From: Morella rubra | Taxonomy: Eukaryota > Streptophyta > Magnoliopsida > Fagales > Myricaceae | NCBI GenBank assembly: GCA_003952965.2 | Contig: CM025850.1 | Span: 21,354,615 to 21,418,614 of the forward strand | Direction of reading: 5' to 3' | Length of the DNA stretch: 64,000 nucleotides | Shown here: one piece after another, positions 25,242 through 38,490 of the stretch | How the letters are laid out: each line of letters begins with the position of its first letter | Numbering within the stretch: the stretch's first letter is position 1 | The notes under the pieces: model-generated | The model's database searches: none | What the model was told of the DNA's origin: nothing | The model's input: the letters and a program-made list of their open reading frames with translations, nothing else | Translations under genes and position numbers: made by a program

Positions 25242-26568
25242 TGTAATAACCCATCACGACAAAAGTATTAAGTGAGAAATTTGAAATTTAAACAAAGAGA
25301 TAAGGGCTTAATCCTATATTTGATTTTTGGATAGAGGTTGAATAGTATTTTCAAATTTAAAGGTGCTGAGATGAGATGTGATCTATATTTGAATTTAAAG
25401 GTTTGGATGAAGATTTGATCCTTGGTTTGAATTTAAAGTTAAGATATGGATAAAGATTACCTTGTATTTGAATTTGAAAGATATAGATAAGGATCTTATA
25501 TTTGAATTTAAAAGTGATGGATACAGATATGTTTGAATTTTAAATGTTGAAGAGATGGAGGTTAATAAATGGTCGTAGAAAATGTATATTGGAGACCAAA
25601 ATTTGGATTGAGGTGGTGCTATTAGATTCCGAGAGATTGTTCGGCAATTATTGAGAAGCTTTAAGGATTGGTTAAGCGTTTGAGATAAGTGGTTCTTCAA
25701 TGAGATTTTTAAACGTGTACCGTATTTTATATGGTTTTTTATGTACTATTTGGGGAATTAATCAAATTTTGGGTTAAAGATGATTGTTGAGATTTCATGA
25801 AACTCAATTGAAATATTTATAACTTGTTTGGTGAACATACTATGGAAATTATCTTTGCGTTAATGATATATCTTTGTGGTCTATGTGGCTAATTTGATAC
25901 CCTTCGTAGTATTTGGAGGTCTTTGTGGCCTTGTGTGGCCTAGATGTCTGTGTGACCATTGGTGATTTCCCTATATTGAGTGGCTTTGGATTTTTGTTAC
26001 AAACTTGTATTTTGGTTTTGGTATGGCTCACGGTATTTTGTTTTGGATTTCAGTTTTTGTGATAAAGTTGTTGTTGTAATTCTTTTGGGAGATCTTCATC
26101 GATGTTAGAAAATATCACATATGCTAATGTAAATTTTAGGGCTCGGATTGATATTTGTGAGCTTTTCCCCGAACCCCATTGACTTGCTACTTACTGAACT
26201 AGTCGTAGCTCACTACTTATTCTCATATTTTTCAGAGTTGGCAAAATTAGAGAAGTTTGAGGAGATTCAGATAGATTTGTACTTCAAAAACATGTTTTGT
26301 AAGAGTACTTTTAAAGATTAATTTTGGAGAAGTTGTTATTTTAATTCTTTTGGGAGATCTTCATCGATATTGGAAATATCAGATATGCTAATGTAAATTT
26401 TAGGGACTCGGATTGATATTTTGGGCTTTTTATGGTTTATGAATATTTTGCTGAGGTTGTAATAATTAGTTTTGAAATATTGGGGCCTAGATAAATGATT
26501 AGTCATGGTGAAAAAACCTTATTTTATATGGAAATCTATCCGTATGGAGTTTGGGTTTGGGCATTACA
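25242..26568. mobile_element. Solo LTR with perfect 5-bp target duplication
   Basis: It starts TGTAATAACCCATC and ends GGGCATTACA, so the tips are TGTAAT...ATTACA. It is flanked by GCTGA at 25237-25241 and GCTGA at 26569-26573. No internal domain or second LTR is present, so unequal recombination probably removed the body. The TGTAATAACCC start is typical of plant Ty3/gypsy chromoviruses. It sits inside the LINE. Confidence 0.9.
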
Positions 26569-28154
26569 GCTGACATCTATAGAAAACTAGATCAGAGAAA
26601 TTAAGGATATTTGCAAGAACACCCATAACAGGGAGAGCTCTCCAAGCTAATCTCCAGAGAAATTGCTTAAGCCAATTGGGGATAATCAATTTTCAAAAGG
26701 CCTTCCGTTCACCAGAAGAGAGAATTGGAAGAGGAGGAGCACGAGAACTAATGACATCTAGATAGGCACTTTTAACAAAGAACTATTGGTCTGATGTCCA
26801 TTTCCAAGTCGCAACATCCAATTCATTCATTCTTGGGGGAGGTAGTTGTGAATAGCCAAGGCACTGTCTCTATCAAATAAGTGTTGAATAAGGTTGACAT
26901 CCCATGCACCCGAGGCTCCAAAATCTAGGTCCTGAACCTTCAACCCCAGATTCAACTCTGTATCTGCAATCCGTGGCTTTGGTGTAGATTGTTCATCTTG
27001 CAACAGCCATGGGTCTAGCCAAACGTTCAACTTTGATCCATCCCCAATCTGGTAATGAATCCCTCTGTTAATTAAAGAGCTGCAACGTTGGATGCCATTC
27101 CAGAACCAAGAACTCGGTTGAGAGTGGACTGGCGTACCTGCTCTATTTGGATTGCAGTACTTTGCTCGAATAACCTTGACCCATTACTTCTCCCCAGTAT
27201 TGCACAGTTGCCACCTAAGCTTTGTGATTAAGGCTTTGTTAAAGTCGAAGAAATGCCTGAAACCTAAGCCTCCTACATCACGAGGCCAACAAATGGATTC
27301 CCAAGCCTTTGGGATCAAATTCCTCTTCTTTTCCTGGGGGAAATCCCACCAAAAATTCTGAATAAGGGAGTCGAGCTCATGGCAGTTACCTTATGGCAAG
27401 AGGATGCTGGACATTACATAAATTGGCATTTTTGTGGCTACCGACTTTATGAGACATGCTCGACCCGCTTGTAATAAAAGCCGAGTTTTCAACCCCAAGA
27501 TTCTCTTCATCAAAGTTTCCTTAATCTCAAAAAAAGCCTACCTCTTGCATCTTGGTAGTATAAGTGGCAGTCCCAAATGCTTGCCCAGAGCTACAGTGTG
27601 GTTGAGTACCAGAACTTCTGTCAGCGCTTGTCTGTGATTGGGAAGCACATTCTTACTAAATGAAATAGACGATTTGCCGGAATTAAGCGTTTGCCCAGAC
27701 CAATCTGAATACGTGATAAAAATCTGTCGAATGACTTCAACTTCTTATAGGTTGGCTCTTGCAAAAAGCAACATGTCATCTACAAATAGGAAATGCGAAA
27801 TGGAAGGAGCAGAGTGGTTGATACGCGTGCCATGAATTCTACCTGAGACCTTTGCTCTTACTAACAACCAAGAGAGTACTTTCGTGCCCAAAATAAAGAG
27901 AGCGAGAGAGGGGATCACCCTACCTCAACCCTCTCTTAGGCCGAAACAAACCGAAAGGACTACCATTTAACAAAATGGAGTATGAGACCGTAGACATACA
28001 CTGGTCAATAATCTGATCCACTTCTTGCTAAAACCAAACTGCAGCATCAATGAGAGGATTAAATCTCATTCCATTTTGCGTACGCCTTCTCCATATCAGC
28101 TGTAAACCTAAGAGACCCGTACCCTTCCGTCTAGTATTCATTGGAAGGAATATC

Positions 28155-28734
28155 TCATGTGCAATAGACGAATTCTCTTGAATCAATCTCACGGGTACAA
28201 AGGCAGCCTGCAAAGGAAAGAAGGCTAGGCAAAAGCACCTTCAGCATATTAGAAATAATCTTAGAAATGATCTTATAGGAAATATTACAAAGAGAAATTG
28301 GCCGGTATTGAGAAATGGAGGTAGGGCTGTCCACTTTCGGTATTAGGGCAATATTAGTATGATTCAGTTTGTGAAGGAGGAAACCCGTCCAAAACACATT
28401 TTTTTACCATTGCAACATCCTTCTTAATAATATGCCAATACTTCTTATAGAAAAGTGCAGTTAGGCCATCTAGACCGGGTGCTTTGTGATCACCTAAATG
28501 TTTTATAGCTTCCCAGATTTCCTCAGCTTGTGGAATAGAGCAAAGCCATTCATTCTCTTCCAAAGAAATAACCGGAGAAATCAAATTATCCAGGGAGTCA
28601 GGAATAGCAGGATTCGATGAAGAGAATAGGTTGGAAAAGTTTGCTACAAAAGCTCTACCTATATCATCCCAAGAATTGAGCCACCGCCCACCCAAATCTT
28701 TAATGAATTCAATCGAATTTCTTCGGCGTCTCAC
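28155..28734 (-). pseudogene. LINE reverse transcriptase, N-terminal half, broken
   Basis: Two adjacent minus-strand frames encode the start of the L1 reverse transcriptase. The first (28354-28734) has the linker region and the KAPGLDGLTALFYKKYW motif. The second (28155-28397) has IALIPKVDSPTSISQYRPIS and LCNISYKIISKI. They overlap in different frames, so a frameshift separates them. The catalytic part further on (about 27050-28150) is fragmented. Confidence 0.85.
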
Positions 28735-31700
28735 AATGGTTATGATGAGAAAGAACCGAGTGTGAGTGTTAATATATAGGGTAGTTAACCAGGTTACATG
28801 GGATTTTGATCTCTAGAGAACTTCTTCCTTTCGTTGTTCCTCCAACAGTGCCAAATGAACAGTCATCTCAATCTCCTGGTTAGCCTTTGTGACACTTCCA
28901 TTCTGAAAGCTTTCCAAGTACAAGGATAAATAAGAGATATTACCCTGAATGTTTCCCACCCTCTCTCTGTTCCAATTTTTTTAGCGCCATTTTCAACAGT
29001 CTCGACTTCTTACATAATTTCAAGGCTGGAGAACCCGTACACACTTGAGTCCAAGCATTTTGAATAACAATTTCACAATCAGGCTCCTGAATCCATAACT
29101 CTTCGAACTTAAAAGGAACAACCAGAGCTCTACTGCCACCATCCGTATCAATCACAATAAGGGAGTGATCCGACGAGGTTTGGATTAAATTGGTCCCTGC
29201 TACTCAAGGAAACAAACACCGCCATTCCACATTGGCAATGCCTCTGTTCAATTTCTCTTTGATGTTGACTCTCCCCTGACGACAGTTTGTCCCAAGTATA
29301 GGACAGGCCTGAAAAACCCAAATCCAATAAATCCCATAGTATTCATGAAGTTCCGTAGGTCCCCCACTGAAGAAGAAGCAACAAGCCAGGGGCCATTGAA
29401 AGAATCAGAGAGGGAAGTGAGGGCTCTCCAGAAAGACTCCTTTTTGTTCCATTCAAATGGAGCATATAGTCCAGTAAAAAAACCATGGTCGATTCGGAGG
29501 ATTCGAATAAATAATTGCACTAATAAAATGTTTTTGGCATGCAGTAACTTCCTCTTCACACCCCAACTTCCAAGCCAGAATAAGACCACTCTTTCTTTGA
29601 CAAGCCGGCTACTCAACAAAGTTAACAAAACCCAACTTAACAAAAAGAGAAGATGAAGAAGCTATCTTAGTTTCCAAGAGAAAAAAAAATATCAGGTTTA
29701 TATTTTCTCTCAAAGGTCCTTAAGGATCTAGCTGTCGCCGATAAGGCAAAACCGCGGCAATTCCAGCAAGATAGCCTCATGGAGAAATTGGGGCCGTTCT
29801 TAGGCTCTCCACCTCAGTTGAAAAGATCTCCGTAGAGAAGGTTGTGGAACCAGTTGTAGACAAACAAACAGAAAGAGTGGATGGTTTACGTTTCCTCTGA
29901 TTCAAAGAACTCTGTGAGGAGTTTTTATCTGAGCATCGAGCTTTCAGATGTTGAATGGTGGGATTGTCCGACTGATCCGGGAGAACAGCTTGATGGAACA
30001 AGATGGAGTATCAGAGGCCCTGCTAAACACTTCTGGTGTGGCAAAAAACTTTGAGTTGGCCTCCTCATCACATAATAACAACAATTTCTTAGGGGGCAAG
30101 GCCTTTGGAGGCAAAACTGTGTCCAGATAGTCTTGGTTTCTCTTTTGTCCAGCAACACTAGACTTGGGCACCTTTGAGGAATTGAAAAGAACAAAAGATT
30201 GATCCAGGGAGCAAGGATGAGCAGAGGGTGGTGATATGGGCTTTGTAGATTACACCTCCGTGAAAATGGGCTCTTTCCCTTTAAAAGAAACAGGGACATG
30301 AGCTAGGCCCTTAAGGGGCGAAAAAGGCCCCTTATTCAAAGAGGCAACCTGGCTCACCAGAGAGGCCTCAGGCCCAAGAGAAATTAGGTTAAGAGATGGG
30401 GGAGAGCAGAGAGATTGACTCTGGAGCGACAACGACAAACCGACTACCTCTTTTTCCACAGATTCGTAGGGTGCTGGAGTTGTCTGAGGTATCTCACACT
30501 CCTTTTTCACCAGTGGGGTTTGCATAACTGGCAGGAGCTTGGCCCTGAATGATTTGTCTAGAGTGGACAGTCCCAAGAGTGCCAAATGATAGGCGTGGGT
30601 TTAGACCAAGAGAATCTGGCATGTCAGAAAAGGTGGCTCCTAACAAAAAGGACGCAGTCCCCACCTCCACAAGCAGCAGCGGGCTACTAGTTGCCTGGGA
30701 TCGCCCTTCCTCTGCTACCAGCAGCGAGTCAGAAAAGTGGCACCTGACGAGAAGGATGGTGTTCCTACCCCGGCCGGGCATAGCAAGTTGTTTGCCCCGG
30801 TCCGATTTCTCTTTTTCTCCTCCATCATCAAACTCTTCATCGGTAGTCTCTCCAAGGTACTCTCCCAATCTCCTCCGAATCACTCGAAGCTAAAGAGATA
30901 AGAGGCTTGAGGCTAGTTGCAGCAGATTTGATGAGCAGATGGGTCTGGGCCTGAGCAGTCTCTCCTAAACCCCAAAAGTTGTTTGATGAAATACCTATAC
31001 TCGAGTTCTCAAACCAAGAGTGTCCAAAATCCATCCCTGATCTAGAAAAAGATTGTCTATTGTATCTACGAGGACTAATTGAATCTGCACATAACTCTAT
31101 CCTAAAAGTCCCAATAGGGGAAATATCAGAGTATGGGATGTTGCAGGTGTATTAGTTGTGACTGGTATAGCCACAACTCAGAAAAAACCTGAAAGACTTT
31201 CATACTGGAAAGTAATCCATGTTGAAAGGGGGCAGGTTTTTTCTAGGGAGAATGTAGCTAATTGATAGAGGCTCATTTGTATTGAACTCCACACACATCT
31301 AGGGGAATTTGTGCACACCATCCTGTGGCTTAAGGGAAAGTTGCTTTTAGTAACCTATCCAACCATTTCTCCAATACTGCGAAGAATCCTAGGGTTGGAT
31401 CCACATAAAGGAACTCCATGGAGTTGGATCCATATAGAGACAGTGGAGAGGTTAACCTCCTGCCACGCCATCCCTGCTGGTCAGCGCTTGAGGACAAGGA
31501 TAAAACATCAAATGTTCCAAGGTCCTCAATTCAGAGCACTCTCCCTTTCCTCTATCGATTCAAATAAAAGCAGGAAGCAGTTATATTTCAGAAACTCAAT
31601 CTTGAGGGAGGGAGTAAATGACCACACTCTGAAAATAACCTCTTGCACAACATGAGAGCTCAATCTCCTCTTCAAGGCTACCCTTCCTATGGAAACAAGT

Positions 31701-32340
31701 TTAGAGGTCTCTTCCGTATTCTGGCAATCAATGTCTTCTGTGATGGGGAGAGCATTCTCCTTACTTCCAAAATTCAGGTTTGAGTTAAAAGTGAGTTTTG
31801 GAATATGATGAGAATGAGGGGTGGAGGTAGCGACAACCTTGATGTGGTTAGAATGGTTGGGATGGTACTTTGATTGGCGGTTGGGGATGTATGGATAAGG
31901 TGGGAAAGGGTTGATGAAATTAGAATATAATTTGGTTTTTTTGGGGGTTTGGGGGAATGGGTTAGAAAGCTGTAGAGATGGAATGAGATGGGCAGAAACT
32001 TCTAGGTTGGACTGTTTTGTGGACTAGCGGAGAGGGTTGGGGTTAGGGGAAATAGTGGTGGGGAGAGGAGGGGGGAGGGATGAGGGTGACTGAAACATTG
32101 AAAGGACAAGGCAGAAAAAAAAACAGAGGGGGTGAAAGTTGAGGAGGAAAAGGGGTAGAGAGACCAAGGATCAAAAATGGAAGGAGTGAAAGAGGGGAAG
32201 AGAGGGCTGCAAAAGTAAACTATAAGGAGAAAAATATGGGGGAGGAAGAAGGAAAACAAGGGGGAGACAAGGAGGTAAGAGGAGACAAGAGGAGAGAAGA
32301 AGGAGAGACTGACAAAGTTTTGCTAGGCGAAATGGTTTTG

Positions 32341-34872
32341 CTACAAGACTATGGCTTACTAGGGCAGTTTTGGAAATCAAGTTTTATGGAACCAATCGCA
32401 TCCAAACTCATCATTGCAATTTTTCAAGATTCTTGTAAAATCTTATCACAACTTGGTTGTCCATATCTTGTGTTACTAGGTTGATTTTTTACATGCTTTT
32501 TTGCTTTAGTAGCTAAGCAATGATCAATTATTAACCTAACGATACAATTGATTCTAAATCCTAGTTTATCAGTTTTTCCTATCTTGGATAGATATTCGGG
32601 ATATTCTTGATGTGTTAATTCATCTCAAAGATTTGGTAAATTGTGGAATAATTGTTCTAACCAATTAATATTTATATTTTGCAATTTTTACCAAAAACTA
32701 ATATTTTTCAGAAGTTTGAACATATTCTTGATACTGGCATATATTGCACAGTTCTAGTTTGCTAGAATATAATTTGCATCTTCTTGCAGAAGATTAAAAT
32801 GATTCAATTTTTTTGCACAATACTCTTTTGATGTAAAACGTATCAAGAGTACTACTAATGTTATTGTTGATTTTTTAAGCAGAGAAACCCACTACACTAG
32901 TGGAGGAAGAAATGAAGCCCACGCAACAACCTAATCAAGGTGGATGGTTACGATAGCCAAGAGATTTTTATGATGAACTGAATGGTGTGTGGAAAATTCC
33001 AATTTTACAACAAAAGGTGATGTTTCACCAACACATGGCAAAACTTTCAATGCCATCATTACTCGTCCACCTTGGAAAAGTAGATGCATCGGTGTCTCAT
33101 TTCTAACAAGATTTGTCATGTGTTGAATTCACATGTGTTGTCTTCTTTGTTCACATGCATTTGCAGTTGTTCATAAATCTTGCAACTTTTTCGCTTTTGA
33201 CCATTCCCTACCTTCTTGTGTGCAACATATGAAGGGCTGATGTAAGAACTTGCGTCAGGGTCAACTACAGCTTCAGTGCTTTCATTCTTCTAACCGATTG
33301 TCCAAATTATGACATTCTTCCTTAGTTTCATCTAGAGGACTTGGCCAAGGACTCTGTGCCTCTTGATACTGGAGTTCGATCGCAATATATTCTAACTGCA
33401 CCAAAATATCTTCGGCAATATACAGATTCATCCTTATGATTAATTTAGATTAAAATTGGATAACTGAATTGATTTGGTCTGGTGTAGACTTATAATCTAA
33501 TTTAAGATTTGTGACACCACTCCAGCAATTTGTTATTAACATGCAACAAAGAAGATGTGGGTGTCGGAAGTGGGACTTGATGGATATATCGTGCCCCCAC
33601 ACCTTTTTAGTGATTCTGTGCCATGGGAGAAAACTGGAGGACTACGTACACCCCTAGTATAGCAAAAGATATGTACATGTTGAGCTATAACCATATCATA
33701 TACCCGATTTCTGATGAAGATCAATGGATTAAAACAAACTATGATCCAGTTGAATATCTTTTTGTTTAAGTTGATTTTGTGCTGTAAAGGTGATTCTAAT
33801 TGTTTGCTTGTTTCTTAAGGTACCTTCTATACCACGAATTCAGAGTTGTAAGGCCCCAATTCCTGTACTTGCATCACACCACGTCACAAAGGCTGCCACT
33901 CTAATCCAACAGCAAGCAAAGGTGCATCAAAGCTCATAATCAAAAGAAACACTACATCACAATCGAAGTCTTCGATTGCATCTACAATGCATCAAAGATT
34001 TGGAAGAAAGAAAGGTGAATTGGACAGCAAGTCAAGTGCAGGGGCTAGCCAAGAGGAACGTATTATTTACGACTAGACTACCAATGAATAACCGAGTCAG
34101 AGAGCAGATGGAGTTGTTTGGGGTACCTCGGATAGCTTATGGGCTCAATTTAGGTCTGGTTTTATGGTTGCACAGAAGCGGCAAGCTACAGGCTCGAGCA
34201 CAGCGGTAGTCCCTACCATTGAGCAGGCCATAAGGAGGGTCGAAGAGAAGAAGAAGAGAAAGAGTTCAAACAAGAAATGAAAAGTCATTCTTCAAGCAGA
34301 TTACATTTGTTTTTTGAGTTAATGTATAAGTTTACAAACTTCTGTCCTAATATGTAATCTGGTTGGGAAAGAATATGTAATCTGGTTGTGAACTGATGTA
34401 GGTTTATTTCTATTTTATGGGTGTGTACAGTTGTGGACAAAGTGGTTCATTTTGGTTCTAGTTTTTGGACAAATGGTGGATCTGTGCAGTTTCTGTTACT
34501 ATGATTATTGGACAGATTTGGACAAATGGTGGATGTCTATAGTTTGTATACAGATGGCGTTTATTTCTATTATTGCCTATTCAAACTATTCCAGGAGCTA
34601 TGAAAGTATGACATAGTTTACAAACCAAATGCACAGGATACGCGATAATGACATTTTACAAACCAAATGCCTTGAAGGCAATTACAAGTTACTAATACAT
34701 AGAAATATCAGTTACAAATGACTAATACAACTAAAGCTTCTTATTGCCTTGATTATAATATTTCATGACTGGAATATACAACAGAAGCCTTCAGGTCAAT
34801 TACAACATCTATTAAAAAGCAAACTACAAAAGCATGGCTTGAAGGCAGTTCCAATCACGTTACAGACTTCAG
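32341..34872. other. Transposon debris, no clear gene
   Basis: The left copy of a direct repeat lies at about 32600-32862. A plus-strand stretch at 33880-34280 has two partly open frames, one ending in AIRRVEEKKKRKSSNKK and a stop. I do not recognise it; it could be the end of a Mutator-type transposase or a host fragment. Nothing else is supported. Confidence 0.35.
32600..32862 (+). repeat. Direct repeat, left copy
   Basis: About 240 bases (TTTGAACATATTCTTGATAC, ATTTGCATCTTCTTGCAGAA and so on) are repeated in the same orientation at about 36410-36656 at high but imperfect identity, 3.8 kb away. Confidence 0.8.
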
Positions 34873-35190
34873 TTATGGTGCCAAGGCTGGGCAACGGCCC
34901 ACTATCTTTCCTCTAACATAGACTGAGGGCAACAAGAACAACAAGAACAACACTGTAATTACCACCCACGAGATCAACAATAGTCTCCTGTAGAATTTCA
35001 AGTCTTCATTGTGATTGAATTTTATGGAAGCCAACTCTAAGCGAAGTCGGTTTGTCAAATTGCATTTCAAGGAGTCATCCTCCTCCACATGTGTCTTCTC
35101 ATACCTCTCCTGAAGACGTCTTAAAACCCTCCTTCCATTAACACACATAGGAGGATCAAACCAACTGAAAAACCGGCATAATCTCTCAAT
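34873..35190 (-). pseudogene. GRF-type zinc-finger protein, C-terminal exon
   Basis: The minus-strand exon starts after an AG acceptor (complement of 35191-35192). It begins with FFSWFDPPMCVNGRRVLRRL, the second half of a GRF zinc finger. A charged helix follows, then a strongly hydrophobic segment (LLISWVVITVLFLLFLLP), and it stops at 34873-34875. This is the same domain order as the decayed copy at 2.4-2.8 kb. I could not find the first exon with the CxCG half-finger upstream, so the gene looks partial. Such proteins are usually transposon-associated; the function is unknown. Confidence 0.6.
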
Positions 35191-36409
35191 CTGACATTAT
35201 ATGAACAAAACTTTAAAACAAAACAGTAAACAAAAAAGTGAAAAATAAATTCTAGAATTCCATAAACAATGGATTATGTTGTGGTTGCACAACTAAAAAC
35301 CCTTCTACCAAAATTACCATCTGTGTAGGCAATCTTCAAGCATGAATGAACCATACACCAACATATTAGAGAATTAGTCAATCTCCAACCCCACTCATTG
35401 CTGAACTTCCAACACTTGGTGATGATTATGCATCACTAAATGAACATGATACAACTCCATTACAAACTGAGAAAAAGTAATTCCATGTAACAAGTGTTCA
35501 ATTATTAAGCGTTAGGGGAAATTGAAACAAACTAAATGAGGAAAAAAAGAAGGCAAAAAGAAGCAACAAAACTACAACAGATTCAACAATAAGGCAATGT
35601 AGTATTTTTTTCAATCTATACATAATAGAGAAAAGCAACAACATATCTAAAAAAAGGGGGTTAGATGCACAAAAAATTGGATGGAGTGTAATAAAATAGA
35701 GAAGCAGAAGCAAAAGAAGCTAGCAAAAGGTTCGGCATTTACCAATGTGAAGCCATCCTGCAAGCTCTCATTAGAGAAGAAAAATGATTGCACACTGTCG
35801 GGTAGAATCTAGGGCTCAGCGACTTCAATCGAAACAGTTATGTCGGGGGTCAGGGGAAATGGTTCAACGTCTATATGCGTTAAATGATAGGCAAAACGGG
35901 AAATGAGAACGGTAAGTGGTCACGTGGACGGCACATTCTATGTTTGTCATGAGAAGTAACAACAATTTCAGGTCCAAGGTGTAAATCAATGTAAACATGA
36001 ACTTTGGCGTATTAATGTAACGAAATCGTTAAAAGGGGTGAAATTTAGAAATGACCCCAAAGTTCAGAGGTGCAAATTGAATTTTCTCCTACTATTTAAC
36101 ATATATTACCTTATGCATTTTATTTAATATAAAGTATCTGATGCATATTATTTAACATATAATAGCTTATGCATATTATTTAACATATAGTACCTTATGC
36201 ATATTATTTAACAAATAATAATTCTACATATTATTTAACATATAGTACTTTAAATATATTATTTAATATATAGTACCTTATGCATATTATTTAGGCTTAA
36301 ATGCACCCACAGTCCCTGTGGTATGTGAATATTGCAAATATGTCTTTATGGTAACAAAAGTTATTTTTAGATCTCTATGGTAATGTTCTCGTAAAAAAAG
36401 TTTTGATTT
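35191..36409. other. AT-rich intergenic DNA with repeats, no gene seen
   Basis: At 36090-36290 a TATTATTTAACATATA-type repeat recurs about six times. At about 36293-36340 lies a single Mutator-like terminus (GGCTTAAATGCACCCACAGT, then CCCTGTGG) without a partner that I could find. Confidence 0.45.
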
Positions 36410-36656
36410 ATGAGTTAAATCTTCCCAAAGATTTGGTAACTTGTGGAATAATTGTTCTAACCAATATTTTATATTTTGCAGTGTTTACAAAAATTAATAT
36501 TTCTTGAAAGTTTGAACATATTCTTCATACTGGCATATGTTGCACAGTTCTAGTTTTCTAGAACATAATTTGCATCATCTTGCAGAAGATTAAAATGATT
36601 CAATTTTATTGTACAATAATCTTTTGATGTACAACGTATCAAGAGTCCTACTAATC
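36410..36656 (+). repeat. Direct repeat, right copy
   Basis: The partner of the repeat at 32600-32862 in the same orientation. Similarity stops sharply on the right after the shared AAGAGT-C/A-CTACTAAT stretch. Confidence 0.8.
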
Positions 36657-36724
36657 TTTTCATGATAATAAAATCTTTTTGTAGCATATTCCTCAAAATC
36701 TCTAGCTTTGGCTAAGTTTAAAAA

Positions 36725-37160
36725 TTAGATTGTTTCACTTTTTGAGCTGAAATTTTCTTCAAGTTCCCATTCCTCTGTTTCTTTGAGGTATAAAAATTTC
36801 GGGAGCAAGATAGATAGCAAAAGCTTTAATGCCTAATTTTATGGCTAATAATACTTTATCAAAGATAATATAATTATGTTCCTTTGGTTTAAACTTTCCA
36901 TAATTATACCCACAAATTAATTCTTCTTTTTGGAGTTTTTTAGAGATTGGATCCTATGTATGTAAGGAGTCTTTTAGGTAGCAACCATAATCCAAAAATG
37001 ATTAAACCAATATTTCAATTAGAATGCATCGGAAGCTACATAGATAGAGATTCTAAAAACTTTAGACATGTACCTAATATAGATAGAAAATCCAAAAATA
37101 TTAGTGGTATTAGCACTTGTCTTAATAATTTAAGTGATACATATTTATCGAAATTTATAA
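36725..37160 (-). pseudogene. Reverse transcriptase/RNase H remnant, possibly pararetroviral
   Basis: On the minus strand a short stretch has the spacing of the end of a reverse transcriptase thumb followed by the start of an RNase H. The pattern is a glycine-tyrosine pair, then FKP-E-NY, then an IKAF-IYL-P-F series. This arrangement is seen in plant caulimovirus-like (endogenous pararetrovirus) and some gypsy pol genes. It is broken by stops and frameshifts and cannot be functional. The assignment to a caulimovirid rather than an LTR retrotransposon is uncertain. Confidence 0.35.
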
Positions 37161-37164
37161 AATT

Positions 37165-38490
37165 TATAAATATTACTATAAAAAAACAGATCTTTAGCGA
37201 CGGTCGCTAAAAACGCCTATACAGACCACCTATAGTTATAAGGGTAAATAATATTTTTAGACCTACAAACGCCACTAAAAACACCCTACAGGGGCGGTCA
37301 CTGTGTCGCCGCTATAGGTCTAATTTCTAGTAGCGTTTATGCACTAATGCTGCTAAAAATTAGGTATCTACAGCGGCGGTCACTATGACTGTCGCTTTAG
37401 CTTTACACCTTTAGTAACGTTTTTTAAAAAAAACGCTGCTATAGTTATAAGTGTAAATAATATTTTTATTTATTAATTATAAGTTATTTAATGTTAATAA
37501 TTATTTTATATATTATTATATTTCTTTTAATATATAATTTTATTTTTTTATGCATTTGAAAATTTTTATTTTAAAGGACCTACTTTATAAAATATGGAAT
37601 TAGAGGGAGTGTTATGAAAATTGAAATTGTTATATGATATATTTTAAATTATACCTATGGTTGTTATGGTAATTGCATATTTATTGACTAAATCTAAGGA
37701 GTTTAGAAAACATCTATTATCATACTTATAATGAGCATATATATTTTGAATAATTAGTAATATAATACTATTTAATTAGGACATATTATTTAATTTCAAA
37801 CAAAAAGATATTGTGAGATTAGCTTATGCAATTAAAGTACATAACTTAATATATGGCCTTAGAGACTATGATTTAGTCATTAAGTATATAGGTACATACA
37901 TATAAAGTACTTAGGTTAATTAGCACATATCATGTATATGATAAAAACATATAACAAATCATGCAATGTCTAAGTATTATTACTAGTACCAATGCATGCT
38001 ACAATGTGTATTACAATTACAAACAAAGTATTAATTAAAATAAATATATGCTATTACTTTTGAACTAACAGAGCATAGGATGGCTTAAAAAGTCTCAGTT
38101 TATATATGTAGTATAACTTTAATTAGAGTATAATGACAAAATAAATTTTATATTGTGATATAAATATTTGTTGACAACTATCAGAAGAAGAAAAAATAAA
38201 AAGATAATTATTTAGTTTATGAATATATATAAATAAAGATTTAATATATTTAGTTTATCTTTAAATTAAAGAGTAACAACAAAATAGCTTATATATTGTG
38301 ATATAAATATTGTTTCTCAATTGAATAGGAAGAAAAAACAAAAGACAATGATTTATATGTCCAACACGATCTGATTATTAAAGCATATAACAAATTTAAC
38401 TCTGACGATTCGTTTTAGCGCCAAGTGAGGGGAAAAAATTCATTTAGCGCTAAAACGCTTTTTGACTCCCCGCCCTATAATAGTGCTAAA
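37165..38490. mobile_element. CACTA-like non-autonomous element, uncertain ends
   Basis: ACTATAAAAAAACAGATCTT followed by TAGCGACGGTCGC near 37165 looks like a CACTA terminus with its first base lost. An inverted CTACTAGAAATTAGACC terminus faces it near 37345. Repeats of TAGCG/CGCTA text continue to about 38490, just upstream of the MYB gene leader. No transposase is seen. Confidence 0.35.

Larger units (their letters stand above)
24752..32340 (-). mobile_element. LINE (L1-type), nearly full length but broken
   Basis: On the minus strand the order is that of a plant L1 element. Near 31240-31700 is an ORF1 with a DUF4283-like part and a degenerate CCHC knuckle. An endonuclease region follows at 29248-29643, then the linker to reverse transcriptase (PFKFEELWIQEPDCEIV, 28940-29155). 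The reverse transcriptase is at 28155-28734 (GDHKAPGLDGLTALFYKKYW and IALIPKVDSPTSISQYRPIS). A zf-RVT-like part lies at 26827-27030 (LNVWLDPWLL), and a last RNase H trace near 24780-24860 (FVKINYDAAV). Many frameshifts and stops break it. A solo LTR interrupts it at 25242-26568. The 5' limit near 32340 is an estimate from the change in composition. Confidence 0.85.

Noticed and set aside
29777-31034. Several overlapping frames of 70-130 codons on both strands
   Set aside because: They fall between ORF1 and the endonuclease of the LINE. I treat the minus-strand ones as its ORF1 hinge region and the plus-strand ones as shadows.
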